Source: an uncultured Oscillospiraceae bacterium (lineage in GTDB: Bacteria > Bacillota > Clostridia > Oscillospirales > Oscillospiraceae). Taken from it: 64,000 nucleotides of DNA. Below the pieces are notes generated by a model. The model worked only from the letters and a program-made list of their open reading frames with translations. It ran no database searches and had not been told where the DNA came from. Shown one piece after another: positions 18,150 to 27,515 of this stretch. The position numbers were made by a program, and so were the translations under genes. The stretch spans positions 9,610 to 73,609 of the forward strand of contig CAJUQD010000008.1 in the NCBI GenBank assembly GCA_910588105.1, given 5' to 3'. How positions within the stretch are numbered: position 1 is the first letter of the stretch; each line of letters starts with the position of its first letter.

Positions 18150-19142
18150 TCACATGGTCTGCTCCCAGCGTTGGTCGTTGCTGAACTTCTGGCCCATGGC
18201 CATTTTCTTGATGGCCTCCCGGCGGCGCTGCTTGCTGTCCGTCCAGGCAGGCGGCGAAGGGAGCTGCCACTCATCATCGCGCTCCAGGTCGGTAGCCACT
18301 TGGAACCACCCGGCGGCCAACTCGCCCATCCAGCCCTCGTCCGGCTCCGGCGTGGTGGGACGGAAGCCGGTGGCCTGGCGGTAGAGGAGGAGCGCCTCCA
18401 GATTCTCCTTGAGGAAGGTTTCATCGTGGAGGCTGCTGTCCCGGCACTTGCGCCCGTTGGGACAAGTGAACGTGATGTGCTTTCGGTTCAGCGTCCAGTT
18501 CACCTCATATCCTTCCATCTCCATGTTGGTAATGAAATCTTCGCGGGTGATGGAATACTCCAGCGCTTCGTTGATGGCCTGGATGAGATCCAATTTCCAA
18601 CTGTCGCCGCGCAGGCCGGCCTGATACTCACCGGGCTTCATGCGCCTCTTTTTGGTACGCAGTTCACACTCGTCCAGCACCCGAAGACCATGGGCCAGAC
18701 AGATTTCATCATTGACTTTTCTGTGCGCCAAAAGGTCGCCGGGGCTTTGATGGAGTTTGTGTCCATCCTTGTGGCTGACGCTGTTCACCACCATATGGTT
18801 GTGCAGATGGCCGGTATCAACGTGGGTAGCAATCACCACCTCAAAGCCCGGGAACTGCTTTTGCGCGAATTCCAGTCCGATGGCGTTGACCTCCTGAGGC
18901 GTGATATTGTCCTCTGCGGAGAAGGACTGGACGAAGTGGTAAAACTGTGTGCCGTCAGTTTTGTTGAAGCGTTCTTTGGTCATCTGCATCTCGATGAAGG
19001 CGGACTGGGGAACGCAGTCGCTGCCAGTGACCAGCCACGCGTCGCCCCAGCGTGTTTTCTCCTCCTGCTCCACATAGTCGATCACACCGCGCATCGAACT
19101 GGCGGACTGCTTTTTGCACTGGATCGCGGTGAAGGTCGCCAT
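18150..19142 (-). CDS. MOB relaxase of A1
   Basis: 330 residues of the VirD2/MobA-like relaxase fold. The metal-binding HLHNH is at 112-116 inside THVDTGHLHNHMVVNSV. An N-terminal Tyr (Tyr23 in GVIDYVEQ) is a candidate for nicking. Relaxases nick oriT and pilot the single strand into a recipient. It overlaps mobC by one base (TGATG), so the two are coupled. No coupling protein or mating-pore genes are on A1, so A1 is mobilizable rather than self-transmissible. The A2 copy (39000-39992) is about 88 percent identical. Confidence 0.9.
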   Translation of the reverse strand: MATFTAIQCKKQSASSMRGVIDYVEQEEKTRWGDAWLVTGSDCVPQSAFIEMQMTKERFNKTDGTQFYHFVQSFSAEDNITPQEVNAIGLEFAQKQFPGFEVVIATHVDTGHLHNHMVVNSVSHKDGHKLHQSPGDLLAHRKVNDEICLAHGLRVLDECELRTKKRRMKPGEYQAGLRGDSWKLDLIQAINEALEYSITREDFITNMEMEGYEVNWTLNRKHITFTCPNGRKCRDSSLHDETFLKENLEALLLYRQATGFRPTTPEPDEGWMGELAAGWFQVATDLERDDEWQLPSPPAWTDSKQRRREAIKKMAMGQKFSNDQRWEQTM

Positions 19143-19456
19143 CAGCGCACCTCCCGAACCAATGCACCCAGCACATCACACAGCCGGACGTACTCTCCAA
19201 TCAAATCGTCGCCGCGCAGAACGGAAATCCGTCCCATGTTGGCCAGCGTGGTGAGCTGATTGAGGTTGCGGCCCTGGGCTTTCAGCTCAGAGAGCAGATC
19301 GTCCAGCCCGTCCACCCGCACGATTTCTTTGTCGAGAGCGCAGGTGGTGAGGTAATCCGTGACGGTCATGCCTGAGGCCCTGGCCCGCTGGTGGATAGCT
19401 TTTTTATCCGCCGGGGTCATCCTGGCGGTGATGATCTCAGTTTTCTTCTTCTGCAT
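19142..19456 (-). CDS. mobC: MobC-like relaxosome protein of A1
   Basis: 104 residues. N-terminal ribbon-helix-helix (KTEIITARMTPADKKAIHQR) and the MobC signature LKAQGRNLNQLTTLANMGRI (about 68-87). MobC proteins bind oriT and help the relaxase. The start at 19456 follows GAAAGGAGTTC. It lies between the candidate oriT and the relaxase, the usual place. Confidence 0.88.
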   Translation of the reverse strand: MQKKKTEIITARMTPADKKAIHQRARASGMTVTDYLTTCALDKEIVRVDGLDDLLSELKAQGRNLNQLTTLANMGRISVLRGDDLIGEYVRLCDVLGALVREVR

Positions 19457-19872
19457 TGAACTCCTTTCTCCCCCTTTAGGGGGTAGGGGGTGCAGGGGCA
19501 TAGCCCCGGCGAGTGCGGGCGGCGTATAGCCGGACGCGATGCTTGCCCTACCCAAAAGGGTAGGCATCCGCCCCAACGGGGCGCTTCTGCATTGCCCTCA
19601 CCCGGTGCTCCCACGGTACTGCGGCGGGGCTGTCCGCACTGCGGGGAGCTGTGAAGGGAATTTATCCCGCTTTGCCCTTAATCGGGCCTTCTGGGTTGCC
19701 CTTGCCCTGTTCTTCGCATGCCTGCAACCGAGGGAAGAGCAGGGCCACTGAGGGACGCTTGCCGAACATCGGCCACAAGCGGGCCAACACCGTGCTTTAG
19801 GGCACCGAAGGTGGGTTGCTGCCTCCGGCTTAGGATGGGCACAAACGGCCTTACAACGCGAAACAGGGGCCT
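19457..19872. other. Candidate oriT region of A1
   Basis: 416 bases without a gene between mobC and the HTH gene. The first 120 bases are well conserved with A2 (40307-40425) and include GGCGTATAGCCGGACGCG followed by a hairpin TGCCCTACCC (19544-19553) / GGGTAGGCA (19558-19566). In A2 the stem is TGCCCCACC / GGTGGGCA, so both arms changed together. Position beside mobC and the conserved stem suggest oriT. The rest is GC-rich and less conserved. Confidence 0.5.
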
Positions 19873-20568
19873 TCACGGTCTCGAGGTCGCATAGGGACGG
19901 TCACGAGCAAAGCGCTCCTGCCGCTTGCGGACACGTCTGCGCTCAGCATCCAGCTCCAACTGGTGGAGCTGCCGCTGGTGGAATTGATCCACTGCTATCT
20001 GCGCCGGCAGGATTGTGTAGAGATTGTTGCCCTTCCACTTCATTCCACATTTGTCGAAATAGTTGCTGTGCTCCATCGTGATGAGCCCCGCATCCAGAAG
20101 GACGCTGATATTTTTTATCACGGTGTTCTTGGTCATGCCTGTCTCGGCGGCGATAGTGTTGTAGCTGGGATGGCAGGTGTGCGTCCTGCGATCCTCAATC
20201 AGAAGGAGATAGGCATAGACCATAAACGCAGAGGGCGGAAGGCTCAGCAAAAAAATCTCGTTTGGCAGAGTGAAAAACTTTCTGCTGTCAGCACACTGGA
20301 AGGTGGGAACGTACTCGCTGGTGATGAGCTCTTTATCAACCAGACTGACCAGATACTTTTTCACCGTGACCATTGTCATGTGGACGCCCTTCGCGATTAT
20401 CTCTGGAGATAGGTTTGCACCACCATGGGAGTGCTGAGAGCAGAGATAGGACAGGAGCACAAACTCAACGGGTTTGAGTTTGTATTCCCATACCGCGTTG
20501 GGGAGTGGGAAGCGATAGTGGCGTGGATCACGCCTGGGCCAGCCGATGGAGAGACGACGATTCCTCAA
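19873..20568 (-). CDS. HTH_36-type DNA-binding protein of A1 (possible replication or regulatory protein)
   Basis: 231 residues. N-terminal winged-helix-like part with LSPEIIAKGVHMTMVTVKKY, then the core FFTLPNEIFLLSLPPSAFMVY and TIAAETGMTKNTVIKNISVL, a second winged helix (about 140-170), and a basic Arg-rich tail. The core resembles the HTH domain of plasmid Rep/DnaD-type proteins, so it may act at an origin or as a regulator. It overlaps the xis stop by four bases (ATGA). Homologs are at 40794-41516 and 61729-62163, always directly after xis. Confidence 0.75.
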   Translation of the reverse strand: MRNRRLSIGWPRRDPRHYRFPLPNAVWEYKLKPVEFVLLSYLCSQHSHGGANLSPEIIAKGVHMTMVTVKKYLVSLVDKELITSEYVPTFQCADSRKFFTLPNEIFLLSLPPSAFMVYAYLLLIEDRRTHTCHPSYNTIAAETGMTKNTVIKNISVLLDAGLITMEHSNYFDKCGMKWKGNNLYTILPAQIAVDQFHQRQLHQLELDAERRRVRKRQERFARDRPYATSRP

Positions 20569-20777
20569 TGAGCATCACCTCCAATGTGCCGCTCACCCCA
20601 CTCCATGAATTTCTCCTTGGGCACGACCATCCTGCTGCCAACTTTGAGCACAGGAAAATCAGGTTCGTGCATCAACTCATAACCGCTGGACGGCGACACG
20701 CCCAGCACCTTTGCTACCATTGCCGCGTTGAGGAACAGCGGCAGGTCGTCATAACTTTTGTACTCAGATATTTTCAC
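20565..20777 (-). CDS. Excisionase-like HTH_17 protein of A1
   Basis: 70 residues from a GTG at 20777 with AAAGGAAAA upstream. Contains LPLFLNAAMVAKVLGVSPSS, GYELMHEPDFPVLKVGSR and VVPKEKFMEW, the typical excisionase/MerR-like winged helix. Such proteins bend attachment-site DNA and favour excision, or regulate. It is the first clear gene of the leftward A1 operon. Confidence 0.82.
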   Translation of the reverse strand: MKISEYKSYDDLPLFLNAAMVAKVLGVSPSSGYELMHEPDFPVLKVGSRMVVPKEKFMEWGERHIGGDAH

Positions 20778-21027
20778 TTGCTTTTCCTTTCTTTGAATTG
20801 GAGCGCAGAGAGAAAACAGCAAGGCCCTTTCCCTGCACTCCGCAAAAATTTTACTGGCCACTCACCGTACTCGTTCCAGCCCCAGAATTTTTCTGCGGCG
20901 TTTTCACCCTGCTGGCACGCTCGCTCCAACTTCTGCGTGGAGGTCTTGGCATACTTCTCCCAGCGAGTATGTACTCCGGTGGTGGGTATTTGATTGTCGA
21001 GGTGCAGATCATTTTCTGTCGATCAGA
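20778..21027 (-). other. Conserved stretch upstream of xis with a possible short ORF
   Basis: On the minus strand one frame reads ...LERACQQGENAAEKFWGWN... and ends at a TGA (20774-20776) overlapping the xis GTG. The A2 counterpart (41741-41869) reads MERAYQQGENAAVKFWGWN. A1 has no ATG and neither has a ribosome binding site, so translation is doubtful; it may be a leader peptide or decayed gene. Confidence 0.3.
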
Positions 21028-21056
21028 TTGAATCCCGGTTTCAAATCTGGTAGAAT
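21028..21056 (+). promoter_or_regulatory. Promoter of DUF6076 gene in A1
   Basis: TTGAAT (21028-21033), 17-base spacer, TAGAAT (21051-21056). Divergent from the xis operon. Confidence 0.65.
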
Positions 21057-21142
21057 CATAGCAGAGAAAATTTACCAGTTCAATAGATCCGGGCCATGTC
21101 CGGCAAATCCCAAAACTCAATCGGATACAGGAGGCGGGTACT

Positions 21143-22225
21143 ATGGCAGATGTATCGGAGCGCACTCAGGCAACATTCATGTATACCTACACCTATGACC
21201 AGTTCACGGTATTCTTTTATGGAGACCGTGTTTTCGTCGGGAGGAAGGAATACCCCATCGGCCAGTGCTGCGTAGACGTGATGAATTTGAATGAGTCGGT
21301 TCTCAAAAAAATTGCGCGTCGGGTCAAGGTGTGCATCTCTGCCGCAGTCGATCTGCTCACAAAAAAGACAGACAGCGCCGCAGCCTTTGCACAGGAAAGG
21401 CTGAACGCTGTCTGGGATCTCGTATTTACACTGCCTGTCTACCGGGATTTGAACATGGACAAGGAGGTCAACTATCACACCTTCCAACGGTTGATGGCTG
21501 ATTCGGAAAAGTGGGCGCAGGTACAGGATCCAAATTCGGAGGGGCACGCGATATACCAAGGGATGCTGACTGAACTGGCCCGCTTCGCAGACAGGCTTCT
21601 TGACTTTCGTGGACAGGTACACGGGATGACGGAACGGTATTTTGAACCACTGGAACGAAGGAACAGCAGCGCATACGCGGAAGCATACGCCGACTTTTAC
21701 GGCCAGATGATTTCTGTTAGCGCGCGGCTTTTCAACGAGGATTTTGATCAGAGCTTTCCCATGGAGGTGGGCTTTGTTCCCATGATGCACCCCACTGAGA
21801 AGGATAAAATTTTTATCGCGGAGAAAGCCACATTCAGCAGCCTGACAGATTTTCTTCGGACCGAGTTTTACCGGGGACTCGCGATAGGAAACGCGCCGCG
21901 GCGCTGTCATAACTGCGGACGGTACTTTCTGCTGACGGCAGGATACAACACCTGCTACTGCAATGGCATTGCCCCTGGCGAGATCGAGCGTACCTGTAGG
22001 AAGGTAGGAGCGCACCGCAAAGAGGCGCAAGGCAAGGAGAACCGAACTCCGGCGCAGAAGGAATACGACCGAACCTACAACCGTCTGAAGGTCAGAAAGC
22101 AGAGAGGCAAAATCAGCGCAGGTGAATGGAACGCCGCTGTGGCAGCAGCTCAGGATCTGGTGGCCCAGTCTGAGCGCGGCGAGCTGACGGACGAGGAGCT
22201 GAAACGCAGACTGGCGGAGCTGTGA
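21143..22225 (+). CDS. DUF6076-like zinc-ribbon protein of A1
   Basis: 360 residues, start after AGGAGGCGGGTACT. The N-terminal two thirds are helical with no recognised domain. The C-terminal part has CHNCGRYFLLTAGYNTCYC followed by GIAPGEIERTCRKVGA, a likely zinc ribbon (about 254-272), then a Lys/Arg-rich helical tail. The A2 gene at 42068-42823 shares only the zinc ribbon and tail. The gene faces away from the mobility operon and lies between it and the GH3 cargo. Function unknown; nucleic-acid binding is likely. Confidence 0.65.
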   Translation: MADVSERTQATFMYTYTYDQFTVFFYGDRVFVGRKEYPIGQCCVDVMNLNESVLKKIARRVKVCISAAVDLLTKKTDSAAAFAQERLNAVWDLVFTLPVYRDLNMDKEVNYHTFQRLMADSEKWAQVQDPNSEGHAIYQGMLTELARFADRLLDFRGQVHGMTERYFEPLERRNSSAYAEAYADFYGQMISVSARLFNEDFDQSFPMEVGFVPMMHPTEKDKIFIAEKATFSSLTDFLRTEFYRGLAIGNAPRRCHNCGRYFLLTAGYNTCYCNGIAPGEIERTCRKVGAHRKEAQGKENRTPAQKEYDRTYNRLKVRKQRGKISAGEWNAAVAAAQDLVAQSERGELTDEELKRRLAEL

Positions 22226-22259
22226 GGAGACTAAAAGCCGTGGAGGTGGCGGCTCTTTT

Positions 22260-22279
22260 CTTTGTAGACACTGGTGCAG
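22260..22279 (+). repeat. Repeat motif copy 3
   Basis: CTTTGTAGACACTGGTGCAG lies just after the DUF6076 gene, matching the copy at 42849-42868 after the A2 homolog. It marks the boundary between A1 backbone and cargo. Confidence 0.5.
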
Positions 22280-22366
22280 ATCATGGTGAGTGGCGGAGCA
22301 ACGTGATAGCACTTTTGCTATCCGCACCGAATGCACAATGTCGGGGCTGACAATAAGCGATAGAGG

Positions 22367-22405
22367 AAGCCGGGGGAGTGCATATTTCATGCACTCCCCC
22401 GGCTT
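22367..22405. terminator. Strong hairpin between converging DUF6076 and cargo genes
   Basis: AAGCCGGGGGAGTGCAT pairs perfectly with ATGCACTCCCCCGGCTT around a 5-base loop. There is no U-tract on either side, but the position between converging genes suits a terminator. Confidence 0.6.
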
Positions 22406-22435
22406 GGCAAGAGGTTCAACAAAGTTTGAGCTCGG

Positions 22436-22864
22436 TCACTCTTTGATCCCCTGCTTCATGCACCCGGACGCAACGAGAAAAAGCGCCGAGAGTATTTGGA
22501 ACACAACGCAGGCGATCCCAGTATAAAAGGCCTGCCAGGCATAGGTATCAAGACCGTTCCAGGTAAAGAGTCCGCCGGCGACGACTGCCCGGTCGATCAG
22601 AGTGGTGGTAAATGCGACCATGATCAGCCCGAGGGCCACGAGCCTGAGCGCCGACACGATCAATTCGTTCACGTCTTTCATCTGTGCAAAAACGGAGCCA
22701 GCACAGGCCGCGATCGCGGCGATCAGACACAGGATGGCCCACTGGGCGTTGAGGATCGCATAACTGACAGTATTGTTGGTGACAAAAAACAGAATCAGTG
22801 CGATCACGGTCAGGATACAGGCGGCGGAAGCGGCATAGAAGGATATCCTCTGGTTCTTCAGCAT
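22436..22864 (-). CDS. Four-span membrane protein of the A1 cargo module
   Basis: 142 residues with four hydrophobic spans (about 9-31, 36-60, 68-90, 108-133) and short polar ends. It begins one base after the GH3 stop, so the two are cotranscribed and probably coupled. The protein matches in position and topology the N-terminal membrane part of the larger protein at 48434-50050, which also follows a GH3 gene. No known family recognised; it may be a partner of the anchored GH3 enzyme. Confidence 0.75.
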   Translation of the reverse strand: MLKNQRISFYAASAACILTVIALILFFVTNNTVSYAILNAQWAILCLIAAIAACAGSVFAQMKDVNELIVSALRLVALGLIMVAFTTTLIDRAVVAGGLFTWNGLDTYAWQAFYTGIACVVFQILSALFLVASGCMKQGIKE

Positions 22865-22865
22865 T

Positions 22866-25800
22866 TTACTTCTCCTCCTTTTTGTTTTTTACCACGGAAA
22901 CGGTGTAAAGCGCGATCGCGGCAACAGAGAGAGTCCCCGTCAGACCCATTGCTGCTTTGTATGCGACCCTCCACCAGGTCGAAAGCTGCTGGTAAGATGT
23001 AGAGGAGTTGTATGCGTTCATCAGGTTCGTTTGGCAGAACGCCCAGATCGTGTTATGAGCAGCCTCTTTGAGCTGGGTCAGGATCTCAGCATCGCCGGCG
23101 AACATCGCGGCGGAAATAGGCTCGCCGCCGCTGGTATGATTGGGGAAGCCCTCCTCGCTGAAATTGCCGCGCAGGTCATATCCAGTCACGCCGGCATTGA
23201 CGACTCCGGCGAACAGATCGGTGTCATCGCCGATATCCGTTACTACATAACCTACAAAGCCCCATTCGTTTCGGGCAATGTCCGTCACCAGGCCTTTGCT
23301 GGAGGTGCATTCAACGGCACCAATCTTGCTGAAGGAGGTCATCATGCCCCGCATCCCGAAATCATGCTCCGGGTCGCCGGTCCAATAGTCCGGGGCGGTC
23401 TCGTTGTACTTGTTCGCCTCCATGGGGATCTGGAACGCACGCAGCTCGATCTCCCGGGCGCGCTGCTCGGTCATAAACGGTGCGATGCCTCCGCGGTTAG
23501 TCTCCTGGTCATTGAACGCAAAGTGCTTGGGAGAGGCCAGAAGCCCATATTTGAATGCTCCGATGGCAAATTCCATGCCCGTGTTCCCCGTTAAGATCGG
23601 GTCCTCCGAGTAGTAGTCGCCATTTCTGCCGTTATAGGCCATGCGGTGCGTATTGAGACCGGGGCCCCACAGGATCGGGAGACCGACGATCAGCGCTTGC
23701 AGGCCGACTTCCTCACCCATCCGGAACTGCAGGTCCGGGTCGAAGGATGCGGCGACTGTGGGGGCAGTAGCGTAGATCTCCAGGTAATAGTGGGAGTTGG
23801 CGTCATCCTCCGTGACCCGCCAGGGAGCCTCAAATCTGGCGTCGCCGATCTCAGACTGCATCCCGTTTCCGGAGTTTTCCGTGAGCATCCCGCGCAGGAA
23901 GCCGATGGAAGGGATGTCGCGGAATTCGTTCCCTCCATAAGCGACCAGGCCGAGACACTCCTCTACAGTCATCTGGTCGATCAGATCCTGCCAGGTGGGG
24001 TCGTCGAATTCCATGAAAGCGAGCTCATAGAATTTCAAGCCGTTATCCGCGCCGAAGACGATATCTGAGGTATCATCTGTGGTCTTTACCTCATAATAGC
24101 GTCCGTTCAAGTCATCCAGCATGGAGTCCGGTGCGGTCAGATCCTTGTACTCCACCGGCCATGTGCCGGACCAGTCGCTCCGGGACAGGTGCGTGACCTT
24201 ACCAGGTTCATAGTAGTTCCAGTCTGCGTATTCCAGGTGGTTCGAGACAGTGGTGTTGTTCTTGGAGACAGCAAAGGTGATGTCATCCACGCCGCCATCC
24301 ACGCCATCGTAGGAGTACTGGTAGACTGCGGCGGCATTGCCGTCGGCGTCCATCAGGCCGCCGGTACTGGATACGGTCTTCCCCTGCTTGGCCAGGACGT
24401 TGTTCAACGCCTCGTGGGAGCCGTTGGCAACGGTGAAGTAATACTCTCCGGCGTCAAGTATCCAGGTGCCATAGGTCCCATCCGGGTTCTGATGGGCCAT
24501 ATCATAGCTGGCGATATCCTGCATATCCACATGGATCGTCTGGGTCACAGACTGTCCGGGTTCGATAAAGTCAGTCATGTCGTAGGCCGCAAGCTGGATG
24601 GCGGATTTCTCCACGCCGCCCTGGATATACGGAGCCTGAGCATAGAGCTGGATGTTGGACTTTGCCCGGACGCTGCCGGTGTTGGTGACCTTCACTTCAA
24701 AGTCCATGGTGAAGTTGTGGCCGGATCTGGTGATTTTCGGCTCTCCCACGAGCTCCTGGGAGAATGTGGTGTAGCTCAACCCGTAGCCAAAGGGATAGAC
24801 CACCTCTTCATTGTAGCGCCAATTCCCGGTCGAGGCAAACACGCCGGTGGTGGAGTCGGCATTTCCGGTGCCCAAAACGATGTCGTTGTACCGGGTCTCA
24901 TAATAGCGGTAGCCGACGTAGATGCTCTCCGGTTCGATCACATAGCTCCGACTGTTGGGGCGGGTGACCATCTGGGAGGGATCTCCCTCGTTGTTGAAGT
25001 TAGCGAAGCTGTAATCGCCGAAGTTCACCATGGCGGGGGCGGACAGGTTCTTCGTGGCGTAAGTATCCGGCAGGCCGCCGGAGGGGCTCACCTCGCCCAC
25101 CAGCACATCGCACACGCCCAGCATGCCGTAGGAACCAGGGTGTCCAATCCACAGGATGGCATCGATTTTGTCGTTGTCCTGCAGCTCTTTGATCTCCATG
25201 GTGTTGGCGCTGTTGACCAGCACGATCACTTTTTCAAAGTTCTCGGTGGCCACGCGGATGATGTCCCGCTCATTGGTGGTCAGCTCCAGCGGTTCGCTGT
25301 TCCCCTGTCCCTCCCAAACTCCGCCGACACGGTAGTCGCCGTTCTCACTGCTGGGACGGCCCACCACCACGATGGCGGCGTCGTTGTATTCGGCAAGGCT
25401 GGAGCGGAACTCGGGCGCATAGGATTCGATCTGCTCGATGGAGGGATCGTCGAAATGCTGGGACAATTCGCTGTCAAAGCTGCGCATGGAGGGGATATAC
25501 GTGAAGCTGCCCCAGCCGGTGAACAGCTCGCTGTATGCCTCATATGCGACCATAGGGACCGGGTTGAGCTTCATGTCCCCGCCGACAAAATCATAGTCGT
25601 CCAGAGTGGAAAAGTCCGGCTGGATGTTGTTGCGCCAGACGTTTCGGTCGGGGTTTTGGAAGTCGGTGCGGGTCTTGCTCAGCGCGTCCTCCAAGGTGAT
25701 CACCGGACCGACGATGGGCATCCCCTGGCCGGAGGCCAGGATCGGATAGTGACTCTTCATGCCCAAAAGGGTGATGCTGCTGCCCTTGTCAAGGGGCAGG

Positions 25801-26102
25801 GCGCCGTTGTTTTTGAGCAGGACAGTGCCCCCGGCGGCGAGCTCCCGGCCAAAGGAGATAAAGTGCTGGATCGTTTTCTGTGTGTCGATGTGGCCGTCGG
25901 CCCGGAGCAGCTCGGCCGGCGGAGTGAACGCGGTCCACGCACTGCCGCTCTCGTCAGTTATGACGATCTGACTTCTGGTCCCCAGCGTTTCGTCCACCTG
26001 CTGCCGGAATCGCTCCAGGGTGACAGCGAGAACGGACGAGAGCGCAAAAAGGAACGCCATTATAAAGCTGAGTGCGCGGAACAGACCTGTTTTTTTCGCC
26101 AT
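22866..26102 (-). CDS. Large GH3 glycosidase with swapped domains and two membrane spans (A1 cargo)
   Basis: 1078 residues. Order: N-terminal span (about 8-28), GH3 C-terminal-type domain (about 80-410), a fibronectin-III-like part (IYVGYRYYETRY..FGYGLSYTTF, about 410-560), a linker, then the GH3 TIM barrel (about 720-1000) and a second span (about 1045-1070) with basic tail. Barrel motifs: GRNGDYYSEDP, KHFAFNDQET and the nucleophile Asp956 in GYVVTDIGDD. The substrate-binding DGPxG is replaced by ENSGNG. The start at 26102 follows GGAGAGGAAGGA. GH3 enzymes cleave beta-glucosides, xylosides or GlcNAc; which applies here is unknown. Swapped GH3 order is known, for example in Butyrivibrio. Probably faces outward. 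Confidence 0.85.
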   Translation of the reverse strand: MAKKTGLFRALSFIMAFLFALSSVLAVTLERFRQQVDETLGTRSQIVITDESGSAWTAFTPPAELLRADGHIDTQKTIQHFISFGRELAAGGTVLLKNNGALPLDKGSSITLLGMKSHYPILASGQGMPIVGPVITLEDALSKTRTDFQNPDRNVWRNNIQPDFSTLDDYDFVGGDMKLNPVPMVAYEAYSELFTGWGSFTYIPSMRSFDSELSQHFDDPSIEQIESYAPEFRSSLAEYNDAAIVVVGRPSSENGDYRVGGVWEGQGNSEPLELTTNERDIIRVATENFEKVIVLVNSANTMEIKELQDNDKIDAILWIGHPGSYGMLGVCDVLVGEVSPSGGLPDTYATKNLSAPAMVNFGDYSFANFNNEGDPSQMVTRPNSRSYVIEPESIYVGYRYYETRYNDIVLGTGNADSTTGVFASTGNWRYNEEVVYPFGYGLSYTTFSQELVGEPKITRSGHNFTMDFEVKVTNTGSVRAKSNIQLYAQAPYIQGGVEKSAIQLAAYDMTDFIEPGQSVTQTIHVDMQDIASYDMAHQNPDGTYGTWILDAGEYYFTVANGSHEALNNVLAKQGKTVSSTGGLMDADGNAAAVYQYSYDGVDGGVDDITFAVSKNNTTVSNHLEYADWNYYEPGKVTHLSRSDWSGTWPVEYKDLTAPDSMLDDLNGRYYEVKTTDDTSDIVFGADNGLKFYELAFMEFDDPTWQDLIDQMTVEECLGLVAYGGNEFRDIPSIGFLRGMLTENSGNGMQSEIGDARFEAPWRVTEDDANSHYYLEIYATAPTVAASFDPDLQFRMGEEVGLQALIVGLPILWGPGLNTHRMAYNGRNGDYYSEDPILTGNTGMEFAIGAFKYGLLASPKHFAFNDQETNRGGIAPFMTEQRAREIELRAFQIPMEANKYNETAPDYWTGDPEHDFGMRGMMTSFSKIGAVECTSSKGLVTDIARNEWGFVGYVVTDIGDDTDLFAGVVNAGVTGYDLRGNFSEEGFPNHTSGGEPISAAMFAGDAEILTQLKEAAHNTIWAFCQTNLMNAYNSSTSYQQLSTWWRVAYKAAMGLTGTLSVAAIALYTVSVVKNKKEEK

Positions 26103-26169
26103 GTTATCCTTCCTCTCCTGTATTCGTTGGTGGGTTTGAGCATAGACAGACTGTAACATATACAAAATA

Positions 26170-26204
26170 AAAAAGGACGTGTTTTAGAATAACACATCCT
26201 TTTT
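26170..26204 (-). terminator. Terminator after the A1 sensor kinase
   Basis: On the minus strand AAAAAGGATGTGTT pairs with AACACGTCCTTTTT, followed by T-rich DNA. It separates the regulator pair from the GH3 pair, so the latter needs its own promoter or read-through. Confidence 0.8.
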
Positions 26205-26231
26205 ACAGAATAAGTGGTATGCGGGCGCTGT

Positions 26232-27515
26232 CTATGCGGCGCTGTCGAACAGACTGATCGTCAGGATGAATACATCTCCCTCCAGGCGGACATGGAGGCT
26301 CCCGTGATATTTTTCAGCCAACAGCCGCATGCTTTTCATACCAAACCCATGGAAGCCCGCCTCTTCTGTCTTTGTCGTTACGGGCATCCCATCGGCGATC
26401 TCGATCCGGCCGCTGCAATAATTTGTGATGATGATAGTGATTATTTTGCCGCGTTTTTCTGTAACGATGTCAACGACCCGCTTTTCGGGGTCTTCGACCC
26501 TGCGTACCGCCTCGATCGCGTTGTCAACGGCGTTGCCGAACAGAGAGTATACATCCATCGTGCTCATAAAAGAAAAATCCGAGCCGTTTCCCGCATAGGT
26601 GAGTATGATCCCCTCCGCTCGGCAAAGCAGGCTGTTTTTGGTCAGGAGCACGTCCAGCGCCTCGTTCCCGGTCTTGATCTTGCTGTCGTAGGCATTGACA
26701 GCATCCTCGATGGAGCGGATGTCCTCCTCTGAAAGGAGGGCGTTGATCTCGGAAAGCCGGTTTTTCAAATCGTGATGTTTGATATTGATGGTCTCAATGG
26801 TTTTTTTCGTGATCTCGTACTGCCGTTGATCTTCCAGCCAGAGCAGCTTGACGGTATCATTTTCGTGCTGCAGGTCGATGGATCGAAAGAGCACGATCTG
26901 AACGTACAGCGCCAGGATACAGTTGGAGATAGAGTAAAAACTGACGGTAATGGAGCCGCTGTCGCCAAAAACGTTTGCAAGCCGCGTAAAGCCGATCGTC
27001 AGTGTGATGATCACGAAGGAGAGTGCATTCAAGCGTGGGTCTACCCTTTGGTAGCATCGATGCTTGGCCGCATAGGCCCCAACTGTTGCGGCGATGAGGA
27101 GATATATGAACGGGAACAGTGTGTATTCCAGAAGCTCCCACTGCGGCAGATCCCAAAGGGAAAAGCTGGCGGGAAGCTTTACCACTCTACCGATTAGCAG
27201 GATCGTATGAAATGTCATGTGCTCTACCGCGTATCCGGCCACACAGGCAGAGATGACCACCGAAAATTTCAAGTCAAAGCAGAGATACATTCCGGCGACC
27301 GTCACGCCAAAGACCACGATCAAACGCAGCAGCTGTGCAGCCACTTGGGATGCGCCCTGCGCCGAAATAGAAAAGAAATAAGAGACGAGGACGGAAGCAA
27401 GCGCGGCGGCTATGTAGCGCAACGCAAAACGCTTTCTTTTTTCCGCCGGAAAAAGGAAAATGAGCTCAGCCAGCAGTATCTCTGCCGCAAAGGCGATTCG
27501 ATGAAGATCACTCAC
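26232..27515 (-). CDS. GHKL sensor histidine kinase of the A1 cargo module (AgrC-like)
   Basis: 427 residues. Six or so hydrophobic spans fill the first 200 residues, a coiled segment follows, then KHHDLKNRL with the phospho-accepting His248, the N box SLFGNAVDNAIEAV and the G box GFHGFGMKSM. This is the AgrC/ComD-type layout, usually sensing a peptide or other membrane-near signal. It overlaps the response regulator stop by eight bases. Same layout as 43845-45122. No pheromone precursor gene was found nearby. Confidence 0.88.
   Translation of the reverse strand: MSDLHRIAFAAEILLAELIFLFPAEKRKRFALRYIAAALASVLVSYFFSISAQGASQVAAQLLRLIVVFGVTVAGMYLCFDLKFSVVISACVAGYAVEHMTFHTILLIGRVVKLPASFSLWDLPQWELLEYTLFPFIYLLIAATVGAYAAKHRCYQRVDPRLNALSFVIITLTIGFTRLANVFGDSGSITVSFYSISNCILALYVQIVLFRSIDLQHENDTVKLLWLEDQRQYEITKKTIETINIKHHDLKNRLSEINALLSEEDIRSIEDAVNAYDSKIKTGNEALDVLLTKNSLLCRAEGIILTYAGNGSDFSFMSTMDVYSLFGNAVDNAIEAVRRVEDPEKRVVDIVTEKRGKIITIIITNYCSGRIEIADGMPVTTKTEEAGFHGFGMKSMRLLAEKYHGSLHVRLEGDVFILTISLFDSAA

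Noticed and set aside
21031..21060. Sequence like the att T-arm (TTCAAATCTGG) between xis and DUF6076 in A1
   Set aside because: It lacks the rest of the 45-base core and is explained by a TTGAAT-N17-TAGAAT promoter; the A2 counterpart has no such match.
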